A DNA stretch of 64,000 nt. Origin: Tamarix chinensis (taxonomy: Eukaryota; Streptophyta; Magnoliopsida; Caryophyllales; Tamaricaceae). Location: positions 42,298,586 to 42,362,585 of the forward strand of contig CM060174.1 in NCBI GenBank assembly GCA_030549775.1, read 5' to 3'. The position numbers were made by a program, and so were the translations under genes. Positions 49,801 through 61,800 of this stretch are shown one piece after another (the stretch's first letter is position 1; each line of letters begins with the position of its first letter). The notes under the pieces were generated by a model. That model was given only the letters and a program-made list of their open reading frames with translations. It did not search any database and was not told where the DNA came from.

Positions 49801-52800
49801 CATGTTGGATGCGAGATCAACCAAATTCTTCTAAAGCGGTTTCCGGTCACAAACAAAGTACGACCCATAAATAAGTATTCAAAAGAAACAAGTGTTACTT
49901 ACAGCATAAGTAACCACACCAGTTAGGGTCTGGGGGGAGACCTCCTGAAGTTGGAAATCAACCACCCCAGGATCCCATAAAACCAGAATTCAACCATTTG
50001 TGTGGTGGGCAAAATTATCCAGAGATTTCTAGCCACAAAAATGCATATCCACTAACTTCTACACTTTACTATCATTCAATTTAGATTCCAAAATGCCAAC
50101 AATAGAACAAGCTAAAGCCCTAATGAGCCTGGAAAGAGCTTTTTGTTTCAAGGGAGTGCTCCCTCCCCTTATATTCCACAAAAGAATATTCATTCTTTAG
50201 AACAGGCCACCTACCGATTACCTCTTTTTTTACCTGCAATACCTTTAACTGATTTCTTAAGGGACACATACTGCTTCTTTATTGGCGTCCAACCCTTTTT
50301 CTTCACCATACTCCAACCATCCTCGGGTACCTGCTCTTGAACAACTTCAGAGGGGTAAGCAACCTTCATCACCGGCTGAGAAACACAAGGAGGACCAGTC
50401 CCTCAATCATCCAACATATTCTGTTTTTTTTTCTAAACAGCAGACCTGAAGGGGGGAGGGTAGCTTGAGCATCCAGGAGGCTCTTTGCCCTTAATAGGGT
50501 CCCGAACCAATTCACCCGAATCCAAGGAGTCCAGAACCCCATAAGGAGAAAGTATAGGATTCTCACAGGCAATAGACCCTACAACACCATCATCAACAAT
50601 TGGAGGAACACTTTGATTCTCAGCAGGATTAGTGTCCTTCATACCTTTCGCAGGTTTAGAACTTGTTTTCACAAACAACTGCCACGCCGAAACATGGCTA
50701 ACCAAATTTTGAATAATGGGAATAGAATCCCAGCTACCACAATCTGCAGATGAATGGCCCAAAGCCCTGCATTTTCGACAAAAAGAGGGCAAATCCTCAT
50801 ATTCAATAAGGTGAACAAAACTACCAAACTCACTTTGGACTTCAACTGACGTGGGAAGGTCTTTTTCCAATTCAACCCCTACCAATACCCGACCATACTC
50901 AATTTTCATTTTCTGGGCAGTAAAAGCGTCCACCTGAATCGGCCTACCAACAAGCGAAGCTAAAGCGCTGAATGCACCATGATTCCATAGCTCCAACGGC
51001 ATGTTCTTTAACCGAATCCAAATAAGGACATTGGTGACCTCCTCTAAACCAAAGGAAAAAAAACTGGGGAAACTCCTTCAGAAACAATGCCTTACTATTA
51101 ATAGAGTAAGGCCCTCCTGCTAGCGCTTTGTTTTTATCATGGGTAGAATCGAGCTTCAACACAACCCATCCAAAGCTATGAATCATATATTTAAAAGGCT
51201 GGGAAATGACTTTCTTTGCCACATTAATTAAAAATTTGTCAACGGGGACACCCACAAATTGTCCAAGCACACATGCACCCCACGCAGAATCGATGCAGTC
51301 AATGTTCTCTGTGGCAATGAAAACTTTATTTCCACAGGGTGGAACAAATTCCCACCTCATGGACGGCACATCAATGAACAGTTTAGCATATGATTTAGTA
51401 AAATCTGAGTTTACCTTCGACCTTTGTGGAAAATTACGTTGACCAGCCATTCTCACATGAAAATTGACAACAACATCCAACAAGCGCTTGGAACCAGTTT
51501 GAACTAGTCCTGGAGGTTCTCGGACACTGGAACCCGGGGCTACATCCAAGCACAGAAAGGAAGACAAGGGCAGGTCTTGGCCTGGAACTGGAGCCTTTTG
51601 GGAATCCAGATGAGTAACTGCAATCTGGTCGGAGCAAGGTTCCTATGAAACCCCATTAGCACATCCTTGATTCGGCGGTAAGGACGTACTAGCGAAATCA
51701 CCCAAAGATACTAGATCAACTTCAATGGAGACTTGTTTCTCCAGATCTGTTACACAAACAGGGGCAATATTCAAAAGCGAAGCCTGAGGGGTCAACGCCT
51801 CCTCTGATCCAGAACACAAACATGCCCTCACAGGACCAGGACCCAAATCTACATGCGCAGGGAAGCACCGAAGTTGATTGCGAACAGCAAGAGAGATACC
51901 AGATTCCAAATCATTTGAATTAAAAGAAGAAAAATACTTATCAGAATCACTCAAATATGAGACTTTCGTAGGACTTGGGAGTGCATGTCCTAGCTTTTTA
52001 TACACCTAGATTTTTTCGTGGACCCCATAAATCATACAGGACAACTATCAAGCAGTAAAAAGTAATGAATAGTGAATTTAATCCATTCGGGGAAAGCATT
52101 AGTTGTGCATAGTAAGATCTCGATGGCCAGATCTGCTCACTCCATGCTTTCGCTAGTAAGAAAGCGGGAGGTTAGGAGAGACAGAGTATCGAGATCTATT
52201 ACAAGGCTATTATCATTTGAATAAATAGTAATATACTATCAAAACTACTAATAACTTCTTTCTCTTTAATAATTTATAAATATGAATATTAAAGTAAACA
52301 AACGATGATTTCCTTTTTGATTACATATTGTAGAGAATCTTATTATTATGGTCAAATGATGTTGTATAATAAATGGAAATTTTAAATGAACAATGATATT
52401 TATATTAGAAAGCAAATCTGGAAGGAAAAAAAAAGATTTAGTAGAACAAATTGCTTAAAAGTACAAGAACATTAACATTTTAACAGATATAAGTATAAAA
52501 TTTAAGATATGAAAAATTAAAAATATGGTAACGAAATGGAATATAATTTTTGCATCATAATATAGATGTTGATCCATCTAGTATTGATACTCATAACTCA
52601 TAAAAGAGACTGCAACATAGGAAGTGAATTATTAGAAAACAAAAACAGATGTAGAACATTATATAATCCTAATTAAATTTTAGTGCATTACTATAAGTGA
52701 GAGAAAATAAGAAAAAAATGAGAATATTCATTCTACATGATTACATAACACAAGCAAAATGAAGAATAGTAGTATTCTAGTTTATATCATGGTAGTATGA

Positions 52801-55800
52801 ATATTCTTATCACATCTACTGACCAAAGCTTTTCTAGTCATCAAGTAAATGTTACACCCAAGAAATATCCTATCAGGGTCTAGGGGACAAATATATACAA
52901 GCTTACCTCTAGTTGAGAGTAATAAATTTCCAACAAAAACTGTTATTGGAGGGTGAGCCGGTGCTAACACCATCCTCACTTTATATAAAATATGCAATAG
53001 GGGAGGGTTAGCATGCAAAACAAAAGAAAAACAAATAAACTAAATGCTTCTTCAAATTCAAGAATAGAAAAGTCTTCAAACAAAGTCATACACCATTCTA
53101 GTGGCTCTCTACATCTTGTCTGAGAATCTCTAATAGGAGAAAAAAAATCATTGGGATGGAAGATGGGAAATCAGGTGGCATCACCATACTTGAGATCATG
53201 TCAAATGAAATGCCAATACACTAAGAGAGCACATCTACTACCGTATAACAAGAATCAACCATCAAAGTTTAAAGTTGCCAAAATAAAAAGCGTTACTCAA
53301 ATGCCAAGGTCAAAGTGAGCTACTCTTGTGATCTCATGCTTTCTTTCAACCTTGTGAAAAATAGGTTGGCAGCCAACCACCTCCAGCGATATATATACAT
53401 ATACATGCTGAACTTGTTTAGCCTAAGAATTTGACCTGGCCTGTTAATGTATATCGGACATAATGTAGGCTACAAACGACGGATATTTACCACCTTCATG
53501 GTAGTAGATGGATAGCTTGGCTTAAGGCAAGTTTAATTCTATCCCCCTTTGATATGCCACGAGGGTTCTACTCATTTAGTTGTTCACTAATCTAATTTGA
53601 TGATTTGCTTGAACTATAGTTTTGGCATTCATGTCACATTCTAGTTTCATAGAAATGGTTAAAGTTTGTATTAAAACAATTATGCATTGATATCGATTTT
53701 TTGATGGTTTCGGTCAAATTTATGGAAATTGAAATTCATTGTTGTAAATTGATTTATTTGGGATAATAGTTTTATGTTGGATTTAGAAAATCCTTGGTTG
53801 TATGGATTTAAGTAACTAAGTGCTCTGAATAGTGTTACAACTGCTTCAGAGCACTAATTTGACAAATAATGATGTTAATGTTAAGGTTTGGAGACAATTA
53901 TGAAGGTGGAATTTAAATAAGGTTTACGAGAGAGATTGAATTGGAGTTTAACTAATTCAAATTCGTAAAAAATATAAATTTAAAAATGGTATTGGATTAG
54001 AAATATATTCTAAGTCCTTCTGAGAACATAAGGCCGTAGTGACAAAAGCTTAAACTACCAAGGTTAGGTAGAGATCCTAAATTCACCCTTTTACCTAGAA
54101 GACTAAGTAGTGGAGCTTCACCCAAGTTTAGAAATAGTATGTTCTAGATCAGAACATAGGATTTTATGGGATTTTTTAAGGATGAGAACTATCTAGCTAC
54201 AGTTCTCAAATAAATTTTTTTTTTCCACATGTTATGTTCATGTTCGTATCAAGTTCTACAACAAGAAAGATGCTATTCACGCTATCTAGGAGAGATATTT
54301 GTGATAGATATTTGTCAACCCAAAATTTGGTTTACTAGGAAATAAAATTGCATACCCATCAATATTCTCACAAATTAAGGGTACAAAAATAAAATAAAGC
54401 AAAAAAAAAAAAAAAGCTTAATGCATGCATGAACACAAGATGTGCTTAAAATAAAATGATAATATATGCTTTTGGAATTAATACAAGACTCAATAAAGTT
54501 AATATACAGATATGGGTATACCCGCCCCATTTACATCCCTACTAAAAGCATTAAAACACTATTTGAAAAGTTAATATAACCATTTTAATATATTTATTTT
54601 TTCACTTAGATGATTTTTTTAAGAAAAAAATACATATTAAGTTATATAAAACATAAATGTATTTGTATTAGCATAGATTATTAATTATTTTTTTTTAAAA
54701 TAATCGGACCCATTTAGGATCCGTTTACCCGCTAAACCCGATAGATCTGGACCTGGGTCTGAACTTTTAAGACCCAACGAGTCTGGGTCGGGTCTGGGTC
54801 TAGGTACTATAAACGGGTCCGGGTCTAGGTACGGCTGGACCCAACCCAGACCTGACCCATTGCCATCCCTAATCCTAGTTCTATCATGTTGCTGGCACTT
54901 TAGATGCAACCTACAATGATCAGAAAGACAATCTTCAATAACCTCAACCCATACATGATTAAAACAAGCAAACCATTCCTAGTCTCCAAGAGCCCTATCC
55001 AGTTTACAACAGACTCTATAAAAGCCTAATTGATTATTGGACCAAGTAAAAAGGGGGCCAATTGATCGAAGCTCCCTTAAACCACAAGCACAAAGGCAAT
55101 TTGCAAACTCTTCCATATCTGCTATATGAAGATTACCCCCAGCCTTCTCACTAGCTGAAAGAACCACATTGAAATATCCAATGACTAATCTTCGTTTATA
55201 TGAAGAATGGAAATCCACCAGCTATGTCCACAGAGATCTTCTAGCAACACTTTCATTATGAGCATACACAACTAAAAGATAAAATTGATTTCCATCAATT
55301 AATTCAATAGAACAATGAATAACCCGTTCAAAAATGCCAATGACTTGGAGTTTGACAGAAGTATCTCTCTAGAAGAATCCAAATCCTGCCATTATAGTGA
55401 GCAGAATAGTTGTGAGTCAAACAATACTGTTACCAATCCGCCTTAGAACACCCTTCATTTTTGTTTCTTTCACACGAGTCTCTAAAAGGCAAATAATATG
55501 AAAATTATTATATTGGAAATATCTACTAACTTTTGTTTTAGGAGTTTATTAATACCCCTAGCATTCCAAACAGCAAAATTCATTGTATTGAAAAAAGTGG
55601 TATAGTACCACTCTAAATAATATCCCCTCCAGGCTCAATATATATCTCCTTGCCTTTCCCCTTTTCTATTTTGTTCGGATGTTCTTTAGCAATAACAGGA
55701 TCACACATAGCTAGGAGCTCATCCTCATTACAAGCTGAGTTTTGCCCTGGTTTTATCTCCTTGGGCTACACCGATGGTGCTACAATTTGAGACTGATCTG

Positions 55801-58800
55801 TTTTCATCTCCTTGCCTGTTACTAAGTTCTACCCTTGCACTGGAGTTGGCTTTTTAACTTACCAAACTCTTTGAATAGGTTTATCCTTCTCTAGCACATG
55901 CTTAGGTAAATGAGCATTCAAATCATGACCTACTCTATCACATTTAGGACAAAATCTTAGTCTCCAGTCATAATGAATAGATTTCTTTCTCATAACTCCA
56001 TTTGGCAAGGCAATATGAATCTGCTCATTGATAGGGAGACTAACATCCACCTCCACTAGTAGTCGAGGGAAAGATATACGAGTTTTTGTAGTTGTAACCA
56101 TATCTGCACAAATAGGAATTCCAATACAACTTCCAATTCTGCTAAATGAATCAGCAGACCAATGTGTCGCAGGCAGTCCAAGCAAAGTACTCCATAAAGG
56201 CATCTTCCTCCACTCAGCATTATCAAATGCTTCATTGGGATTCCATTTCTTGATAAGCAAAGGTCTAACCCCAAAACACCAATATGATGTTTTCAAGATT
56301 GAAAGAAAATCATATTCGTTTTCAAATCTAAATAGGAAGTATCCCTGATCATGCAAAAAAACTTGAGGAATAGTCGAAAATTTTGTCCAATTCCTTAACA
56401 TATTTCACCATTTAGGGATGAGTTGGCTGAAATCCTGCAACCATACCCACAAGAGTGTAAGCCCATCATTTTTCCTAAGCCTCAATTTCCTCTTACACTA
56501 TTTGTGCTTGTGCTTCGCCATTAATGATCACAGAAGGGGAATACTTAAGACTTAAAACACCATCCTCTTTGCGATTCTTGATAAGAATATCCTTCCAACT
56601 CTCAAAAAGCATAGTCACAGATTGATCATTAACATTGTGGTCCAAATCATCCATGCTAGGGTTAAAAACGATCAAAGTTGGATCAATAGTCTTCGCATTC
56701 TTACCCTCCTTCAATGGAGCAACAAAATTGCCAGTCGGATTTTCAATGTTCTTCTTCTCCCCATTCGAAGGAACCTTGGAGGATGCTACAGGCATTTCCA
56801 TTATGACGTTCAGAGCACTACTCCGATCCTCAGTACTGTAAATATTCATCATTGATGCATTAACCGGTAGCTGCAAATTCTTGCTGAACAAACTTCCGGC
56901 CTGTTTGGATTTTTTCTACTGAGTCTTCTTCATCGCAAGTGATGGGGTTTGGGTCGCGCGCATGAGGCGCGTACAACAAGCAAACGTTCCACTTATCTTC
57001 GAGCTAAGGAATTTCAATGATTACTATTCCTATCTTCTTCCTCCTAGGTTGATCATTAAAAAATCAAACCATATTAAAAATCAAACCTAATCGAACCATT
57101 TTGTCTCATCATTAAAAATCAAAACACAATGGTTGATCATCCACCACCTAGGGGTTTGAATCTTACTGAGACACACAATGAAAGAAAAGACCGTGCCATC
57201 GAATCATTACAAAAGGACACCCAACGAATAGACCAAACGTTGGCGGCTTTGTAGGAAAAAATGGGTCACATTCGAACCCAATTACAACAAACTCATCCCA
57301 AATCCTAATCCCCCAATTCAGAGGAGAAGCCAAGAACCTCTTGGCATTGAAAACTTTCCAAATGAAACTAACTCATCAAGTGAGCCCTCTCGAGAGCCGA
57401 GGAGGAGGGGAAAAAAAGAAGAGACTTTGGCGATGTCAAGGTAGAAGTCCTGAGTTTGAAGGCCACCAAAACCTAAAAGAATTCTTGGAGAGGAAATTAA
57501 GGTGCTCAATGCTTTTTGAGGCCAATGGTTATAAGGAAGACAAAAGTTTCAAGGTAGTCATATTGAAACTCAAAGGTCATGCATCTCTTTGGTGGGAAGA
57601 TCTTACCAACCAAAGAAGGAGAAAAGGAAAATCAAAAATGAGGTCATGGTCAGAAATGAAAAAGCTCATGAGGGAAAGATTCGTGCCATCTTCTTTCACT
57701 CAAGATTTATACAACAAATTATCACCCTTGAGACAAGGTCAAATGAATGTAGAAGAGTACATCCGTGAATTTGAAAATTAGTTATTAAGTCTCAGCATTG
57801 AGGAGAGCAAAGAGCACATAATTTCAAGACTTGTGAGAGGTTTTAGACAAGATCTTACTAGAACGGAAGAAATGCAAAGGTATTACACCTCGGATGAGCT
57901 CTTCCATTTGGCTATTACAATCGTAAAAACCAAAAGGGACATGCAGACCACTCAATTTAGCCTCAACAAACCAAGTGTCATCCCATCCAAAAATGGGGCC
58001 ACATTGTCCAAACCACCCTCAAATCCCCTCAAGTTCAACGTGGAGGGCAAGGGTAAAGGAGTTGGCAAACTTAGTAGGTCTAGAATTGTAAGGTGCTTCA
58101 ATTGTCAAAGAGTAGGGTATCATCAAAATGAATGTCCTAATCAAAGGATCATGACCTAGGTGGAAGTCAACGAGGCCATTCCCGAGGAGGAGTTGGAAGA
58201 CGGAGGCTCAGCCCATGAAGAAAAAAGGTGGAAGAAGTACGCAGATGTTGTAAAAGCACTAATGATAAGAAGGATCTTGCATGCAAAAGAATCATGATTG
58301 AAGACGCCCAAAAGGAGTGTATCTTTCAAACAAAATGCACCATCATGGGCAAGGTGTGTTTGCTCATTGTTAATGGTGAGAGTTGTGTTAATGTGGCATC
58401 TTGCAATTTAGTGGACAAGCTCAGTTTGTCTACTACCCCCTAGGCCAAGCCATACAAACTCCAGTGGTTGAATAATGGTAGTGTGGTGGAGGTCACCAAG
58501 CAGGTTCCCGTACCATTTTTGATTGGGAAAACATATTAAGACCATATATTGTGTGATGTGGTCCCAATGGACACATGTCACTCGTTGGGACGACCTTGGT
58601 GAGTGTGTGACACATGATGGGAGGAGAAATACTTACACTTTGAGGTATGCAAAGATCATAAAGATCATCATCCTAACCCCATAGAAGACCCACCCATTCA
58701 TAGGCGGAGATGCTACCAATAGTCAAAAGTCCTTGTTTGTATATAAAAAAAACGCGTATCTAGGGCTATTGTAAAGGGAAAGACGATGCATTTATTGTTA

Positions 58801-61800
58801 TTATTAGAAGAGAATGTGGGGGTCCAATCAACCCCTAGACCCTCGGGTTAGAGTTTTGTTAGAAAGGTTTGAGAATGTTTTCCCTAAAGATCTACCCCAT
58901 GTATTACCCCCCTCCTCCATACGAGGCATAGAACACCAACTAGATCTTGTACCCGTTGCTAATCTCCCCAATAAGGTTGCCTATCATAGTAATCCTAAAA
59001 AAGCACTACTATCTAAGGGATTGATTCAAAAATCCCTTAGCCATTGTACAGTACAGGCTTTGCTAGTATCAAAGAAGGATGGAACTATGAGAATGTGTGT
59101 TGATAGTAGAGTTATTAACAACAACACTATCAATATAAGTATCCCATACCGAGGCTTGATGACGAACTTGATTACTTGCATGGAGCCTCTCTTTTTTCGA
59201 AAATTGATCATGAAAGAAGGTGATGAGTGGAAACCACATTTAAAACCAAAAATGAATTGTATGAATGGATGGTAATTCCTTATGATTTGACTAATGCCCC
59301 TAGTAGCTTCATGAGATTTATGAATGAGGTACTTAAGCCTTACATTAGCAAATTTATTTTAGTCTATTTCGATGACGTAATTGTGTATAGTCCAAAAGAA
59401 AAATGAGCATATCGAACATCTTGAGATTGTATTTCTAGCCCTTAGAAAAAACAAGAAGTATGCTAAGCTAGATAAGTGTGAGTTTTTTGTAACTTAGAAT
59501 AACTTTTCTAGGCTTTGTTGTATTCAAAGATGGTATAGCCACAGACGAGACCGAGATCGAAGCAATCAAGATATGGCCCTCTCAAAGAAGCCTAAAACAA
59601 GTGAGATCATGAAAACTTGTTTCTTTCTATTAACAGCACAAAGATTTAACACTATCCTAGCTCCCATCTTGAGTGTACAAAGAAGGGAGAGTTCAAGTGG
59701 ATACAGGCCACTCAAGAAGCCTTCAAAATGATCAAGACCAAGCTTAGTGAGGCACCCATCCTAGTCCTACCTAATTTTCAGAAATTGTTCGAAGTAGAAT
59801 TTGATGCTAGTGGAGTAAGCATAGGAGTTGTTCTTCTCCAAGGAGGAAAGCTCATTGCCTATTTTAGCCAAAAACTCAACAAGTTTCACATGAGTTATAT
59901 GCATTAGTAAGGGCCTTAAATCATTGGTCACACTACCTACGGCCCTAACAATTTGTATTGCACACTGACCATGAATCCCTCAAGTACATTAATGGCCATC
60001 ACAAATTCAACCCTAAGCATGCTAGGTAGAGTTTCTACAGTCCTTTTCATTTGTAGCCAGACATAAGACTTCATCAAAATCAAAAACATAAGAGTGGCAA
60101 GACTAATGTTATAGCCGATGCCCTCTTAGGGAGATATTGTATGCTTTCCTTGTTAGAAGCAAGAGTCCTAGAATTTCACTGCATCAAAGAGCTCTATAGA
60201 GAAGATGAAGACTTCAAGGACTATTTAAAAATCAAGGGCTCCTTCATGCTTCAAGATGGGTTCCTGGTTCCTTTTCAAGAACAATAAACTTTGTGTACCC
60301 AAGAGCCCCGTTCAAGAGTTACTTATACAAGAGGTACACGATGGAGGGCTTCCGAGTAATTTTGGTATCAACAAGACAATGGATATATTCTGAGAGCACT
60401 TTTTTTAGCCTAGTCTAGTAGAAGATGTACAAGGTATAGCGGCGAGATGTGCTACTTGCCAAAAGATTAATAGTCATTTCCATCAAGATTGTATACTCCC
60501 CGACTCATACCCCACCAACCATAAGATCATGTTAACATGGATTTTATTGTAGCATTGCCTAGAACACAAAGGCAATATGATACTATAATGGTTGTGGTAG
60601 CTCTGTTCACTAAGATGACTCATTTCGTTATTTGTCATAATACTACTTATGTAGTCGATCTCTTCTCCAAAGAAATAGTTAGACTACATGGTATTCCCAG
60701 ATCCATTGATTTGAGTAGGGATACCAAGTTTCTTAGCTATTTTTAGAAGACTTTATGGAGGCTGATCGATACAAAGCTTCTCTTTATTACCGTCTATCGC
60801 CCATAAATTGATGGGCAAACTAAGGCAACAAATAGAATTTTCACCATACTCCTCTAAAGTTTTGTCCACAAATCCTTAAGGGATTGAGATACCAAACTAA
60901 GTTTAGCCGATTTTGCATACAACCGATCCCCAACATATACCACAAGTCGCTCACCTTTCTAGGTGGTGTACATGTTGAATCTCAATTCTCCCATAGACCT
61001 CTTGCCTCTCCCCATAGGTGAAATTGCAAGTTTTAAAGACAAAAACCGAGCCAAGACTATGAAGAAAACAAGCACCGCAAACAATACTAAAATAGGCCCG
61101 AAGATCTAGTTTGGCTTCACTTACGAAAAGAACACTTCCCCACAAAAAGGAAAAACAAATTAATAACTAGAAGTGATGGTTCATATAAAGTACTAGAGAA
61201 GATTGGGGATAATGCTACAAAATCGAGCAAACATAAGAAATGGGAATATTTCAAATACATTTATTGTAGGAGATTTACTCTCCTACATACGCAATGAACC
61301 TTTTGATCACACAGGAGAATCTTAAAGGGGAGGATGGTGTACGAGCATCTCCATTACAACACCCCGCCTTCGTAAATTATTGTCCTAAATTCAAAGGACC
61401 CAAAACCCTCTAATTTGGGAAGAATTACACTAAGTAATCAAGCCCCCTCCCCCAAGCCATGTGCATGAAGCCACACAATGCAACCTGAGCCATGGCTTTC
61501 TTTTTGAGTCGAAGAACACAGCCAGGCACACCCAACCTCCAAGGACAATCAGCCACCAACAACCCCTGCAAACAATAACCAATGGGGACCATTTTGCTGG
61601 CGTCGAGTGGCACAGAAAAGCAAGGAAAAGGTTTGGTAAGTGGCAGGTCTGAAGAAGGCAGGAAGAAGCAGCATTTTTTATGATAATTCACCTCACTTAA
61701 TTGTACTTTTGTCATCCCATGATATAGGCTATGCTCCCTAGCTTATCTTTTATCATTTAAATGATTTATTAGCTAGATTAATAGTTGATTACTTGTACAC

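Larger units (their letters stand above)
46851..52222 (-). mobile_element. LINE (plant L1 type), complete insertion
   Basis: A 5,372-bp element bounded by a perfect 19-bp target duplication, AAATAGTAATATACTATCA (46,832-46,850 and 52,223-52,241). On the minus strand it has a ~220-bp 5' leader, ORF1, ORF2 and a ~225-bp 3' tail. The extreme 3' end has no poly(A) and reads TTTACCATTTACC. It lies in intron 1 of PP7 in the same orientation as the gene. Both ORFs are broken, though their domains remain in order. Confidence 0.93.

Noticed and set aside
54685..54909. Asp/Pro-rich frame (PRPRPDPDS)
   Set aside because: It is a translation of ACCCGG/GGGTCT repeats running into the remains of a LINE endonuclease.
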